Of a stretch of DNA of 64,000 nt, positions 17,560 to 27,028 are shown piece by piece; within the stretch, counting starts at the first letter, position 1, and each line of letters opens with the position of its first letter. The stretch covers positions 62,001-126,000 of the forward strand of contig NZ_BMIJ01000006.1 of NCBI RefSeq assembly GCF_014641945.1, read 5' to 3'. A program made the position numbers and the translations under genes. Under the pieces are notes generated by a model. The model searched no databases. It was not told where the DNA came from and saw nothing but the letters and a program-made list of their open reading frames with translations. This stretch comes from Marinobacterium zhoushanense (lineage in GTDB: Bacteria; Pseudomonadota; Gammaproteobacteria; Pseudomonadales; Balneatricaceae).

Positions 17560-19218
17560 ATGTACATTTATAACGAAGTCGATCAGAAGATCGTCGACGA
17601 ACGGGTTGCACAGTTCCGTGACCAGACCCGGCGTTTCCTGGCCGGTGAGCTGTCGGACGACGAGTTCCTGGCCCTGCGTCTGATGAATGGCCTGTATATC
17701 CAGCGTCATGCGCCGATGTTGCGCGTCGCTATCCCCTACGGTCTGATCTCTTCCGTTCAGCTGCGCAAGCTCGCCCACATCGCGCGCACCTACGACAAGG
17801 GCTACGGTCACTTCACGACCCGTACCAACATCCAGTTCAACTGGCCGAAGTTGGAACAGGTGCCCGATATCCTGGCTGAGCTGGCGCAGGTGCAGATGCA
17901 CGCGATCCAGACCTCCGGTAACTGTATCCGCAACACCACCACGGACCCGTTCGCCGGCGTGACACCGGATGAGCTGGAAGATCCGCGTCCCTGGTGCGAG
18001 ATCATCCGTCAGTGGTCGACACTGCATCCGGAGTTCGCCTATCTGCCGCGTAAGTTCAAGATCGCCGTGACCGGCAGTCCGCGTGACCGTGCCGCCTCCC
18101 AGGTGCACGATATCGGTCTGCATCTGGTGCAGAACGATGCCGGCGAAGTGGGCTTCGAAGTGCTGGTCGGCGGCGGCCTGGGCCGTACCCCGGTGATCGG
18201 CAAACAGATCCGCCCGTTCCTGGCCAAGCAGGATCTGCTCTCTTACCTGGAAGCGATCCTGCGCGTGTACAACCTGAAAGGGCGCCGCGACAACAAGTAC
18301 AAGGCCCGTATCAAGATCCTGGTTGAGGCGATGGGGATCGATGCCTTCCGCGACGAGGTCGATGCGGAGTGGGAGCAGATCCGCAGCAGCGAGCTGACGC
18401 TGACCGACGCCGAGATCGCGCGTGTGAAGGGCTTCTTCCAGCCGTTCGAATACGATGCTTCCGCAGCCGCTGATACCAGCCTGCAGCAGAAGCTGGCGAA
18501 CGACGAGGCGTTCCGCGTCTGGTACGAGCGCAATACCCATGAGCACAAGGTTGTGGGTTACCGCAGTGTGGTCGTGTCGCTGAAGCCGCAGTTGGAGCCG
18601 GCGGGCGATATCACCGACCTGCAACTGGAGGTGGTTGCTGATCTGGCTGAGCAGTACTCGTTCGGCGAGGCGCGCTCCACCCACGAGCAGAACCTGGTAC
18701 TGGCCGATGTGAAAAACGCAGATCTGTACGCGGTCTGGCAGCAGTTGGCCGAGCACAACATGGCGCGGCCGAATATCGGTACGCTGACCGACATGATCGT
18801 CTGCCCCGGTTTTGATTTCTGCGCCCTGGCCAACGCCAAGACGCTGAATATCGCGGAACAGATCAACCGCACGTTTGATGATCTGGACTACCTCTACGAT
18901 CTGGGCGAGATCCGACTGAACATGTCGGGCTGTATCAATGCCTGCGGTCATCACCATATCGGCAATATCGGTATCCTGGGTGTCGATAAGAAGGGTGAGG
19001 ACTGGTACCAGATCACGATCGGCGGTTCCGATCGTGAAGATGCGTCCCTCGGCAAGGTGCTCGGCAAGTCGGTAGCCGCCGACAATGTGGCCGATACGCT
19101 GAAAAAGATTCTTGAGACCTACGTCGAGCAGCGCACCGACGAAGAGAGCTTCCTCGATTGTGTGCGCCGTGTGGGTGTCGACCCGTTCAAGGAGAAAGTT
19201 TATGCCGCTGCTCATTGA
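17560..19218 (+). CDS. cysI: Assimilatory sulfite reductase hemoprotein
   Basis: Reduces sulfite to sulfide with six electrons at a coupled siroheme-[4Fe-4S] centre. The 552-residue product has the two-fold nitrite/sulfite reductase layout; cluster ligands appear as CPGFDFC and NMSGCINACGHH. It resembles the Pseudomonas-type CysI rather than the E. coli protein. No cysJ flavoprotein is adjacent, so electrons may come from a ferredoxin or another reductase. A DUF934 gene overlaps its end by 17 bp, the usual partner of this CysI type. Confidence 0.95.
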   Translation: MYIYNEVDQKIVDERVAQFRDQTRRFLAGELSDDEFLALRLMNGLYIQRHAPMLRVAIPYGLISSVQLRKLAHIARTYDKGYGHFTTRTNIQFNWPKLEQVPDILAELAQVQMHAIQTSGNCIRNTTTDPFAGVTPDELEDPRPWCEIIRQWSTLHPEFAYLPRKFKIAVTGSPRDRAASQVHDIGLHLVQNDAGEVGFEVLVGGGLGRTPVIGKQIRPFLAKQDLLSYLEAILRVYNLKGRRDNKYKARIKILVEAMGIDAFRDEVDAEWEQIRSSELTLTDAEIARVKGFFQPFEYDASAAADTSLQQKLANDEAFRVWYERNTHEHKVVGYRSVVVSLKPQLEPAGDITDLQLEVVADLAEQYSFGEARSTHEQNLVLADVKNADLYAVWQQLAEHNMARPNIGTLTDMIVCPGFDFCALANAKTLNIAEQINRTFDDLDYLYDLGEIRLNMSGCINACGHHHIGNIGILGVDKKGEDWYQITIGGSDREDASLGKVLGKSVAADNVADTLKKILETYVEQRTDEESFLDCVRRVGVDPFKEKVYAAAH

Positions 19219-19678
19219 TCGACAGATAGTAAGCGACGACAGCTGGCAGCTGGTCGAAGAGGCGGATGCGCTACCGCAGAGTGGTGATCTGTTACTGCCG
19301 TTGGCGCTGTACCTGGAGCAGGGCGCTACGCTGGGCGAGCGCCGCGTGGCGGTCAAGGTCAACGGCGACGATGATCTGGCGCCGGTGCTGGACGCCTTGG
19401 ATCGCTTCCCTATGATCGCCATCGAGTTCCCGATCTTTCGTGATGGGCGCGGGTTCTCGCTGGCCCGTAAGCTGCGCCGCGCCGGTTACCAGGGCGAGTT
19501 GCGAGCAGTGGGCAATCCGGCGCGGGATCAGCTTGGCTACATGGAACGCTGCGGTTTCAACGCCTTCCAGTTTGCCGATGAGGCGTTCTCCGAGGAGTTC
19601 CTCAACGCCTTCGGCGAGATCAGCGTACGGTACCAGGGCAGCTCGGACGATCCGCGCCCGGTCTACCTGCAGAATTAA
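19202..19678 (+). CDS. DUF934 protein linked to sulfite reduction
   Basis: A 158-residue protein of the DUF934 family, found almost always next to CysI-type sulfite reductases and thought to help sulfite reduction, mechanism unknown. Typical features are the N-terminal MPLLIDRQ and the block DGRGFSLARKLR. ATG 19202 lies inside the end of cysI (17-bp overlap), implying coupled translation; longer in-frame starts would lie entirely within cysI. cysH begins 18 bp after the stop. Confidence 0.92.
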   Translation: MPLLIDRQIVSDDSWQLVEEADALPQSGDLLLPLALYLEQGATLGERRVAVKVNGDDDLAPVLDALDRFPMIAIEFPIFRDGRGFSLARKLRRAGYQGELRAVGNPARDQLGYMERCGFNAFQFADEAFSEEFLNAFGEISVRYQGSSDDPRPVYLQN

Positions 19679-19696
19679 TTCAGGGGAGAGAGTGTT

Positions 19697-20320
19697 ATGA
19701 GTATCGATCTGGCCGCTGCCAACGCCGCGCTGGAAGGCAAGTCACCCCAGGAGATCATCAAGTGGGCTCTGGAGCAGTCGCAGAACCCGCTGGTGACCAC
19801 CAATTTTCGCCCCTACGAGGCGGTGATCCTGCATATGGTTACGCAGGTCAAACCGGACGTTAAGGTGCTCTGGGTGGATTCCGGCTACAACACCTCGGCT
19901 ACCTACCGCTTTGCGGAGAAGGTGATCAAGGATCTGAACCTGAATATTGTCACTTACATTCCGCAGATGACCGCTGCACGCCGTAACGTGCTAATGAAGG
20001 GGATTCCGGAGGTGGACGATCCTCTGCATGAGGAGTTCACCCGCCAGGTGAAGCTGGAGCCGTTCCAGCGCGCCTTGGCCGAACTGAAGCCGGACCTCTG
20101 GTTCAATGCTATCCGCAAGGATCAGACCGAGTTCCGTCAGTCGTTGGACGTGGTTACCGCCAGTAAAGATGGTGTGATCAAGGTGGCGCCGCTGTTCCAT
20201 TGGAGTGAAGCGCAGATGGACGCTTACCTCGAGCAGCACGGTCTGCCCAACGAGACCGACTACTTCGATCCGACCAAGGCGCTGGAAACTCGCGAGTGCG
20301 GGTTGCATACGCAGCTCTGA
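19697..20320 (+). CDS. cysH: Phosphoadenylyl-sulfate (PAPS) reductase
   Basis: Reduces activated sulfate to sulfite using thioredoxin. The 207-residue product ends with the catalytic motif ECGLH followed by three residues. The protein contains only this one cysteine, so it lacks the CC...CxxC ligands of the iron-sulfur APS reductases; by family knowledge that marks a PAPS-dependent enzyme, which needs an APS kinase upstream. RBS GGGGAGAG precedes ATG 19697. It is followed by a clear terminator at 20349-20376, ending the cysI operon. Confidence 0.93.
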   Translation: MSIDLAAANAALEGKSPQEIIKWALEQSQNPLVTTNFRPYEAVILHMVTQVKPDVKVLWVDSGYNTSATYRFAEKVIKDLNLNIVTYIPQMTAARRNVLMKGIPEVDDPLHEEFTRQVKLEPFQRALAELKPDLWFNAIRKDQTEFRQSLDVVTASKDGVIKVAPLFHWSEAQMDAYLEQHGLPNETDYFDPTKALETRECGLHTQL

Positions 20321-20348
20321 TCGGTATTGGCGTATAGCCTGAGACCAA

Positions 20349-20376
20349 GCCGGACGGTACGCCGTCCGGCTTTTTT
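20349..20376 (+). terminator. Rho-independent terminator after cysH
   Basis: The 9-bp stem GCCGGACGG (20349-20357) / CCGTCCGGC (20362-20370) with a TACG tetraloop is followed by six T. Confidence 0.93.
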
Positions 20377-20516
20377 ACATCTGTGTTTTTGTCATCCTGT
20401 CCGACGATAAGGGCGGGCATGAACGGTTTGGAGCCTCACGTTGTCGTACCGACTGGGGTAGAATCCGACCAATCCATAAAAAGAGTCTGAACTCTTGGTA
20501 GCAGGGAGCGATAGCG

Positions 20517-22643
20517 ATGAAGAAACTGGCGATACCCGCGCTGATACTGGCGCTGCTCGTAGTCGTGGGAGGCTGGCTCTGGCAGTCTGGATGGTTAGGT
20601 GGGGGCAGCAAAGGCTATACCGCCTATGTGCCTGCCGATACCGTGCTCTACTTCGGTGGGACGACCAATCCCGAGGTGAGCAAGCGAATGTCGGACTATC
20701 CGATCGGTGCGCTCGATCCCGCTCAATTGGCGGAGTTGTTCGACAGAATGGAGCAGCGTGCGGGTGATGACGCTCCGGGAATGGAGTTGCTGCGCGCCTT
20801 CCTGCTTGATTTCAGTGCCCATTCCGCCACATACGGGGAGCTGTTTGCTCATTACGGCTTTGATCTGGATGCGGAGCAGGCGATCTACATGCATGGTCTG
20901 TATCCGGTCATGCGTATGCCGATCGCCGACACGGCGGCATTCGAAGCCTTCTGGGCGGGGCTGTCCGAGGAATCGGGCGTGTCTCCGGTGGAAGAGGTGC
21001 GCGAGGGTGTAAATCTCCAGCGCTGGCCGCTCGGCCGGATCGGTGGTCAGGGCTCCATAGAGCTGGTTGTAGCGATGCAGGAGTCGCTGGCCACGATCAC
21101 GCTGTTCTCATCGACCGATAGCGAGCTGTCCCAACTGGAGCGCATCGGACTGCGTCAGCCCGAGTCCAGCTTGGCCGATAGCGGTGAGCTGCCGGCGCTG
21201 ATCGAGGCTCAGGGATTCAGCAATGATTTCGCCGGTTTTATCCATATTCAGCGCTTGGCCGAGGGCCTGTTAGGGGCCAAGGCTAACGGCTTATCTCGCG
21301 ATATCGACGCGTTGGCCAGTTCTCTGGGGGAGACCAGCCCGATCGGTCGCGATCTGTCGCCGGTGTGTCGCAATGAATTTGCCGGCCTGGCCAGCGGCGT
21401 GCCGCGCATGCTGTTTGGCTACCAGAGCGTTGGTGTCGAGGGTGACACTGTCGGTATAAAGGCGCGTTCGCTACTCGAGATCAGCTCTGCCGAGGTGGTC
21501 GGCCCGTTGATGGATCTGCGTGGGCATCTGCCGGGGCAGATAGACGGTGAGCAGATGTTGGGTCTGGCGTTGGCCACCAATATGGATACGCTGGTGCCGA
21601 CGCTGACCAAACTGTGGCGTGAGGCGGGTAAGCTCAGCTTCAGCTGTCCGCAGTTGCAACAGGCGCAGAGGCAGATGATGGCGACCAGCCCAGCCCCCCT
21701 GGGGGTGGTAACGGGAATGGCGCAGGGCATCAAGGGTGTCGCGCTGTCGCTCTACGATATTCGCTTCTCCGAAGCCAGTGGCCTGCCGGAGTCGGTGGAT
21801 CTGCTGCTCAGTCTCGCAACCGAGAACCCGGAGCTGCTGCTGTCGCTGTTCAACACCACGGTGGTGCCGCAGTCCGGTGGTCGAGTGGCGGAGCTGCCAC
21901 TCAATGGCGACCTGACCGAGGTCGACCTCGGCTTCCTCTCGCCCGGGCTCAAGGCAACGCTGGGGCTGGAAGGGCAGCACCTGGTGGTGTATTCCGGTGA
22001 GCAGGGGGCGAGGGCCGCGAAGGCGCTGGCCGGCGAACCTCTGGACAGTAACGGTCTGATGGCCGTGAGCATCGACTATTCCCGCATCGGTCAGTGGTTC
22101 TCGACTTTGCCTAACGCGCTGTTGAGCCAGGTTGCCGGCGCCACCGATGAGTTTTGTCTGATGCAGGCGAGGGTTCGCAAGGCGATGATCAGCCAGCCGA
22201 TGCGGATGCGCTATCGTGCGGATATGGAGTCGGGCGGTCTGTCGGCGCAAACCGATCTGGAGATGCTGCCGGTTAACCATGCGGTACCGGAGGCCGATGA
22301 GTTGATAGGGCGTTATGAACTGCGTGATCTGAACCAGAACTGCGGTCAGCCGCCGATGATCGGGCATGAGGAGATCAACGCCGATGGCACCGGTTTCTAC
22401 ACCGAGTACGACGCGACCGGCCAGTGCGAGACCCTGCGTTACAACTACCGTTGGACCAAGGTGGGTGACCAGCTCAGATTCGATGTGCAGGGTGGTGAAT
22501 ATCGTGACGCTTGTAATCAGGAGTGGGGTGCGATGGATGCACATGCGGCGCAGTGCGAGATTCTCGCCTCCGACGGCGGATTCGATTGCATCTACACTGA
22601 TGATGAGGGCGAGGGGCTATACCGCTACCGACGCGTGAACTGA
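20517..22643 (+). CDS. Membrane-anchored periplasmic protein of unknown function
   Basis: I do not recognise a named family. The 708-residue product has one N-terminal hydrophobic helix (about 4-24) followed by [20 protein letters not shown], so the bulk should be periplasmic. The [11 protein letters not shown] opening is reminiscent of DUF3352-type proteins, which is only a hint. The last 115 residues look like a separate beta-rich, lipocalin-like module with several cysteines ([37 protein letters not shown]). It lies between the cysH terminator and cysG, with its own upstream gap, so a sulfur role is not implied. Confidence 0.75.
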   Translation: MKKLAIPALILALLVVVGGWLWQSGWLGGGSKGYTAYVPADTVLYFGGTTNPEVSKRMSDYPIGALDPAQLAELFDRMEQRAGDDAPGMELLRAFLLDFSAHSATYGELFAHYGFDLDAEQAIYMHGLYPVMRMPIADTAAFEAFWAGLSEESGVSPVEEVREGVNLQRWPLGRIGGQGSIELVVAMQESLATITLFSSTDSELSQLERIGLRQPESSLADSGELPALIEAQGFSNDFAGFIHIQRLAEGLLGAKANGLSRDIDALASSLGETSPIGRDLSPVCRNEFAGLASGVPRMLFGYQSVGVEGDTVGIKARSLLEISSAEVVGPLMDLRGHLPGQIDGEQMLGLALATNMDTLVPTLTKLWREAGKLSFSCPQLQQAQRQMMATSPAPLGVVTGMAQGIKGVALSLYDIRFSEASGLPESVDLLLSLATENPELLLSLFNTTVVPQSGGRVAELPLNGDLTEVDLGFLSPGLKATLGLEGQHLVVYSGEQGARAAKALAGEPLDSNGLMAVSIDYSRIGQWFSTLPNALLSQVAGATDEFCLMQARVRKAMISQPMRMRYRADMESGGLSAQTDLEMLPVNHAVPEADELIGRYELRDLNQNCGQPPMIGHEEINADGTGFYTEYDATGQCETLRYNYRWTKVGDQLRFDVQGGEYRDACNQEWGAMDAHAAQCEILASDGGFDCIYTDDEGEGLYRYRRVN

Positions 22644-22719
22644 CAGGGAGCAGGGCGGGGATACCCAGGCCAGGGAGCAGGCCGAAGCATACAGCAGTCG
22701 ACAATCGGGAGTACAACTG

Positions 22720-24126
22720 GTGGATTACCTGCCGCTGTTTTTTGATCTGAAAACGCGTACCGCATTGCTTATCGGTGGCGGCGATGTTGCCCTGCGTAAG
22801 GCGCGCCTGCTGGTGCGTGCCGGTGCGCACGTCAGGGTCGTCTCGCGCGAGGTTCATGCCGAGCTCGATGAGTTGGTCGAATTGCACGGTGGTCAAGTGA
22901 TCATCGGCGAATACCATCCGGCACTGATGGATGAGGCTGCACTGGTGGTTGCGGCCACTGACGACCAGGCGCTGAACGAGCGGGTGCATTATGACGCGGT
23001 GGCGCGGTCGCTACCGGTGAATGTGGTCGATAATCCCGCGCTATGCACCTTCGTCTTTCCGGCGATCGTCGACCGCTCGCCGATCGTGATCGGTGTCAGC
23101 TCCGGCGGTCAGTCGCCGGTACTGGCGCGGTTACTGCGTGCCAAGCTTGAAACGCTTATCCCGACGGGCTACAGCCGTCTGGGCCGACTGGTCGGCGGCT
23201 TCCGCGATCGCGTGAAAGCGCGTTTCACGAGCGTTAATGAGCGGCGCAAGTTCTGGGAGCAGGTGCTGCAGGGCGAGGTGGCCGAGCGAGTGTTTGCCGG
23301 GCGCGACGAGGAAGCCGCGCAGCTGCTGGAGCGAGCGCTGGCGAGTGCTGACTCCGGCTCCAGCGTTGGTGAAGTTTATCTGGTCGGAGCCGGTCCCGGT
23401 GATCCAGAGTTACTGACCTTCAAGGCGCTGCGCCTGATGCAGCAGGCCGATGTGGTGATCTACGATCGCCTGGTGTCACCGCAGGTGCTGGATCTGTGTC
23501 GGCGCGATGCCGATCTGATCTACGTGGGCAAGGAGCGTGACAACCATAGTGTGCCTCAGCAGGGGATCAACGAACTGTTGGTGCAGCATGCCCGTCAGGG
23601 GCGGCGTGTGGTGCGTCTCAAAGGCGGGGATCCATTCATCTTCGGTCGCGGCGGTGAAGAGATAGAGGAGCTGCAGGCGGCGGGGATACCCTTCCAGGTG
23701 GTGCCGGGAATTACCGCCGCCAGCGCCTGCTCCACCTATGCCGGTATACCCCTGACGCACCGGGAGTACGCCCAGTCGGTCAGGTTCGTCACTGGACAGC
23801 TAAAGAACCGGACCTCCGATCTGAACTTCGATGAACTGGTGCATCCCAATCAGACGATCGTGTTCTACATGGGGCTGCACACGTTGGAGCGGCTCTGTGC
23901 TGGTCTGATTGAGCATGGCAAGCCGGTCGCTACACCGGTAGCCATTGTCTCTCAAGGTACGTCGGCACATCAGCGAGTACTGACCGGTACCCTGGAGAGC
24001 ATCGTCGAGCTTCAGCGTGAAGCGCAGCTGCCAGCGCCTGCGATCGTGATCGTAGGTGAAGTGGTGAAACTGCGGTCGCGTTTGGCGTGGTTTGGCGAAA
24101 GCGAGAGGGGGCAGGCGAACGCCTGA
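22720..24126 (+). CDS. cysG: Siroheme synthase (trifunctional CysG)
   Basis: Makes siroheme for CysI from uroporphyrinogen III in three steps. The N-terminal half (1-215) is the NAD-binding dehydrogenase/ferrochelatase with the dinucleotide loop [15 protein letters not shown]; the C-terminal half (about 218-460) is the SAM uroporphyrinogen methyltransferase with [15 protein letters not shown] and [16 protein letters not shown]. The length of 468 compares with 457 in E. coli. The start is GTG 22720 with GGGAG upstream. It sits close to cysIH and ends 16 bp from the convergent nhaD. Confidence 0.96.
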   Translation: MDYLPLFFDLKTRTALLIGGGDVALRKARLLVRAGAHVRVVSREVHAELDELVELHGGQVIIGEYHPALMDEAALVVAATDDQALNERVHYDAVARSLPVNVVDNPALCTFVFPAIVDRSPIVIGVSSGGQSPVLARLLRAKLETLIPTGYSRLGRLVGGFRDRVKARFTSVNERRKFWEQVLQGEVAERVFAGRDEEAAQLLERALASADSGSSVGEVYLVGAGPGDPELLTFKALRLMQQADVVIYDRLVSPQVLDLCRRDADLIYVGKERDNHSVPQQGINELLVQHARQGRRVVRLKGGDPFIFGRGGEEIEELQAAGIPFQVVPGITAASACSTYAGIPLTHREYAQSVRFVTGQLKNRTSDLNFDELVHPNQTIVFYMGLHTLERLCAGLIEHGKPVATPVAIVSQGTSAHQRVLTGTLESIVELQREAQLPAPAIVIVGEVVKLRSRLAWFGESERGQANA

Positions 24127-24141
24127 TCCCCCCGATTGCGG

Positions 24142-25383
24142 TTAGTGTAGCAGGCTGCCGATCACCAGGCTGCCGATAAAACCGACGGTGAAGGCGATCA
24201 GCAGGTAGAAGGAGTATCGGGCGAAGGAGCCAAAGGTTACCGCTTCCACCTTGCTCATCGCGACGATGCCGGCGGCCGATCCGATAACCAGCAGGGAACC
24301 ACCCACACCCACCGAGTAGGTTAGTGACAGCCACTGGCCGTGGGTCATGATGATGTCGGCTTTGAGCAGAGCGGCGGTCAGCGGCACGTTGTCGACCAGC
24401 GACGAGAGCAGGCCCATGACGTAGTTGGCGCCGGTGGTGGGCAGCATGTCGTAGACTCCAACCAGCGAGTGCAGCACGCCGATCTCCTTGAGCATCCCAA
24501 CCAGCAGTAGAATCCCGAGGAAGAACAGCAGGGTGTCGTACTCGATGACACGGATGTAGTCGAGCAGGCTTTCACGCTCGTCATCCTTGTAGCCGATGCG
24601 ACCGATCAGGAACATGATCGACAGCCCGAACAGGAAGGTCAGTACCGGCGGTACACCGGCAACGACGTTGAGGATGATGGTGCCGATGATAGTGGAGAGG
24701 AAGATAGCCGCAATCACCTTGCCGACCCGGTCATCCCGCCGCTCGGTGGGGATGATCTCCACTTCGCCCTTGAGCGGTCGCGCCAACAGCGCTGCCAGCA
24801 GCATGACGCTGACGAGGGCGGGCAGGGAGAGGAACAGCAGGTCTTCAATAGCGACTTTATCGGCCATGAAGATCATCAGGGTGGTGACGTCGCCCGTGAT
24901 CAGGGCCACGCCGCCGGAGTTGACCGCAAACACCACCATCACGGCGAAACGCAGGGTCTTGCGCGCCTCCATCCTTAGCGACAGCACCAGGGCTATCGAC
25001 ACAAGTGTCGCGGTGATGTTGTCGGACAGGGAGGAGAACAGAAAAGCAAAGCCGGCTACCATGAACATCAACTTGCGTTCGCCGACTCTGCGTGGCAGCA
25101 CCTTGTAGATCAACGTTTCGATCAGGCCCTGGTGGTTGAGGAAGGCGACAAAAGTCATCGCCGCCATCAGGAACAGCCAGAGACTGGCGATCTCCAACAG
25201 GTTTTCATCGAGCTTTTCGAGTATCGTTTCCTGCGTTTGTCCCGCTTCAGGGAAGAGGAATATCAGCAGCCAGGACAGGGTGCCGAAGAATAGGGTGGTT
25301 TTGGCTTTGTTGACGTGTATGACGTCCTCAAGCACGATCGACAGGAACGCCACTCCCGCGATCAGGATTAGAAGGGTATGCAT
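24142..25383 (-). CDS. nhaD: NhaD-type Na+/H+ antiporter
   Basis: A 413-residue inner-membrane protein with about eleven to twelve helices, ion-transporter superfamily. The two diagnostic aspartate-asparagine motifs are present: SSLSDNITATL and SLVDNVPLTAALL. NhaD exchanges Na+ or Li+ for H+ and is common in marine and halophilic gammaproteobacteria. ATG 25383 has GGAGC upstream and removes an unsupported 18-residue extension. The 319-bp upstream gap holds a striking three-way-junction element (25506-25561), so regulation by salt or pH through this leader region is possible but unproven. Confidence 0.92.
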   Translation of the reverse strand: MHTLLILIAGVAFLSIVLEDVIHVNKAKTTLFFGTLSWLLIFLFPEAGQTQETILEKLDENLLEIASLWLFLMAAMTFVAFLNHQGLIETLIYKVLPRRVGERKLMFMVAGFAFLFSSLSDNITATLVSIALVLSLRMEARKTLRFAVMVVFAVNSGGVALITGDVTTLMIFMADKVAIEDLLFLSLPALVSVMLLAALLARPLKGEVEIIPTERRDDRVGKVIAAIFLSTIIGTIILNVVAGVPPVLTFLFGLSIMFLIGRIGYKDDERESLLDYIRVIEYDTLLFFLGILLLVGMLKEIGVLHSLVGVYDMLPTTGANYVMGLLSSLVDNVPLTAALLKADIIMTHGQWLSLTYSVGVGGSLLVIGSAAGIVAMSKVEAVTFGSFARYSFYLLIAFTVGFIGSLVIGSLLH

Positions 25384-25702
25384 TCGAGATGCTCCGGTAA
25401 GTGAGTACGCAGGCAATGTAAACGGCGGGGCGACCATGCGAGGCGATGGGGTAAAACGTGGGCTGGGTACTGGCGAGCAGACCCAGAGGATCGTTTCCCG
25501 AGCGAGGCAGGGGGTCAGTCCGTTGGACTGCGTAGGATTGGCGCCAATTCTACCCCCTGCCCCCCTTAATCGAAAGTCTAAACTCCGTACTTAATTGGTA
25601 CTGTTTTTAGCCATGCGTTTCAGTAACCGGCACTTATGATTCGGTTATCGGCGTTATGCTGCGCATGGTCCGGTCATGTGCGACGCTGCTGATCGCGTTC
25701 GC
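25384..25702. other. Intergenic region upstream of nhaD
   Basis: This 319-bp gap lies between the nhaD start and the trmN6 end, both on the minus strand. It must carry the nhaD promoter. Besides the structured element at 25506-25561, there is a run of C (25561-25565) and an AT-rich stretch (25566-25610) that could supply promoter elements. No gene is visible. Confidence 0.6.
25506..25561. other. Three-way-junction element, candidate structured RNA or cruciform
   Basis: Read on the plus strand: P1 GGCAGGGGG (25506-25514) pairs with CCCCCTGCC (25553-25561); inside it are CAGTCC-GTT-GGACTG (25516-25530) and an 8-bp hairpin 25533-25540 / 25545-25552 with loop GCGC. Only 3 of 56 nt lie in the junction. 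The single non-Watson-Crick pair (25536/25549) is G-U in plus-strand RNA but A-C in minus-strand RNA, favouring a plus-strand transcript or a DNA structure. I do not recognise it as a known riboswitch. Confidence 0.55.
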
Positions 25703-26449
25703 TTACCGTGTGTACTCGACAGCTTCGCACCGCAGTCGGGTGTAATAGTCGTAAAATAAACGACCCGCCTCACGGCTGTGTATGGGGTGTGCTGAGTAGA
25801 GGGTCAGGCTGTCTTCACGCAGTTCACCCGCCGCAGGCGACAAGCCCAGTATGCAGCGGTGAGGGGTATCTCCTGGCTGGCTTATCAGGTGTAACCTGCT
25901 GCGCAGCTGCAGCCCGTGCTGAGCAAGGCTTGGTGTCAGCTGTAAGGCGGCATCGGTGGGTAGTAACAGATAGGCACGCCCCGCCGGGAGCAGAAGCCGG
26001 CGAACGGCAGCGAGCAGCGCGGTCAAGGATAGTTGGGTGTCGTGTCGAGCCTGTCTCAGCCGCTCGCAGCTATTGAGTGTGGAGTCGCTGAAGAATGGCG
26101 GGTTGCATAGGATGGCGTCGTAGCCCTGGGTGGGCTCGAAAGTGAGTATGTCGCCCTCGAACAGTTGCAGCCGTGTGCTGAAGGGGCTGGCGTCGAAGTT
26201 GGCTTTGGCTTGCGCGGCGGCCTGGGGTTCGAGTTCGATCGCATCCACCTGCGCCTGTGTGGCGCGCTGGGCGGCGAACAGGGCGAGAAGGCCGCTACCG
26301 GTGCCGATATCCAATATACGTCGGGCCTGCTCGACAGGTGCCCAGGCCCCCAGAGCGCAAGCATCGGTCGTTACCTTCATTGCCGCGCCCTGCTGCTCGA
26401 TACGGAACTGCTGGCACTGGAAATAGGAGTTGCGTTGACGTCTGGACAT
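25703..26449 (-). CDS. trmN6: tRNA1(Val) (adenine(37)-N6)-methyltransferase
   Basis: A SAM-dependent methyltransferase expected to make m6A37 in tRNA1(Val), related to E. coli YfiC. The 248-residue product shows the SAM loop LDIGTGSGLLAL, the acidic IELEP and the N6-adenine catalytic motif NPPF; the region CAMKVxTDxxxLGAWAPV of E. coli is mirrored by AMKVTTDACALGAWAPV. ATG 26449 gives an N-terminus like E. coli (MSxxxRxxxFxCxQF); a longer start at 26503 would run toward the divergent GIY-YIG gene. The 62-bp divergent gap must hold both promoters. Confidence 0.92.
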   Translation of the reverse strand: MSRRQRNSYFQCQQFRIEQQGAAMKVTTDACALGAWAPVEQARRILDIGTGSGLLALFAAQRATQAQVDAIELEPQAAAQAKANFDASPFSTRLQLFEGDILTFEPTQGYDAILCNPPFFSDSTLNSCERLRQARHDTQLSLTALLAAVRRLLLPAGRAYLLLPTDAALQLTPSLAQHGLQLRSRLHLISQPGDTPHRCILGLSPAAGELREDSLTLYSAHPIHSREAGRLFYDYYTRLRCEAVEYTR

Positions 26450-26511
26450 GTGTGGTATGGAGCCTCGATAGAACATGGCGCATCGCCTCGGATGCTGGCA
26501 CACTCGCGACC

Positions 26512-26793
26512 ATGCAGCATTGGTATGTCTATATTGTGCGTTGCGCGGACGGGAGTTTCTATACCGGCGTAACCACCGATCTTCAGCGTCGAGAGCGTGA
26601 ACACAACGGCTGTGGCCGACTTGGTGCGCGCTATACGCGTGCTCGGCGTCCGGTTCAGCTGGTCTGGGCAGAGGTGCAGGAAGGGCGCTCGGCGGCGTTA
26701 AAGCGGGAGTATGAGATCAAGCGATTACGTCGCGTGGAGAAGCTGAAACTGGTGGAAACGGGACGTGAAATCATGCCCGAGATTAAGCGTTGA
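26512..26793 (+). CDS. GIY-YIG domain protein (UPF0213/YhbQ family)
   Basis: A 93-residue single-domain GIY-YIG protein. Motif elements are WYVYIVRC (GIY position) and FYTGVT (YIG position), then the conserved Arg in RREREHN and Glu within the KREYEIKRL helix. Members may nick DNA, but the cellular role of YhbQ-type proteins is not settled. ATG 26512 fits the family N-terminus; upstream in-frame codons overlap the divergent trmN6 region. Confidence 0.9.
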   Translation: MQHWYVYIVRCADGSFYTGVTTDLQRREREHNGCGRLGARYTRARRPVQLVWAEVQEGRSAALKREYEIKRLRRVEKLKLVETGREIMPEIKR

Positions 26794-26982
26794 ATGGGGC
26801 AGCGCAGAGCCGTTGTTGGGCATGAAAATCTTTCAGGGCGAAGGCGGGGTATTTTCCGGGCAGGAGTGGAGTGCTTGTCTATACTGGCAATGTATCAACA
26901 CACGACAGGTGTGGTGAGCAGCAGGCATCCATTACCTCCATGCCTTAGCATGGTCCTTAGCCGGAATAGTTCCGGCAGATAA

Positions 26983-27009
26983 GGGGGTATCCTCGGCGGG
27001 GATACCCCC
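26983..27009 (+). terminator. Terminator-like hairpin between GIY-YIG gene and deaD
   Basis: A 9-bp stem GGGGGTATC (26983-26991) / GATACCCCC (27001-27009) with a 9-nt loop, followed by ATTTTATT on the plus strand. It is 190 bp past the GIY-YIG stop and 20 bp past the deaD stop on the other strand, so it may serve both convergent genes. Confidence 0.7.
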
Positions 27010-27028
27010 ATTTTATTGCCGGTCGATC

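Noticed and set aside
17308..19422. 704-codon open frame antisense to cysI
   Set aside because: It spans cysI and its neighbours on the other strand and has no recognisable domain; cysI motifs and gene overlaps prove the plus-strand reading.
25506..25561. Integron attC site or REP element
   Set aside because: GTTGGAC occurs but only inside a 6-bp hairpin, without separate outer core sites; a GTAG foot is present but base-paired, unlike REP elements. No second copy was noticed in the window.
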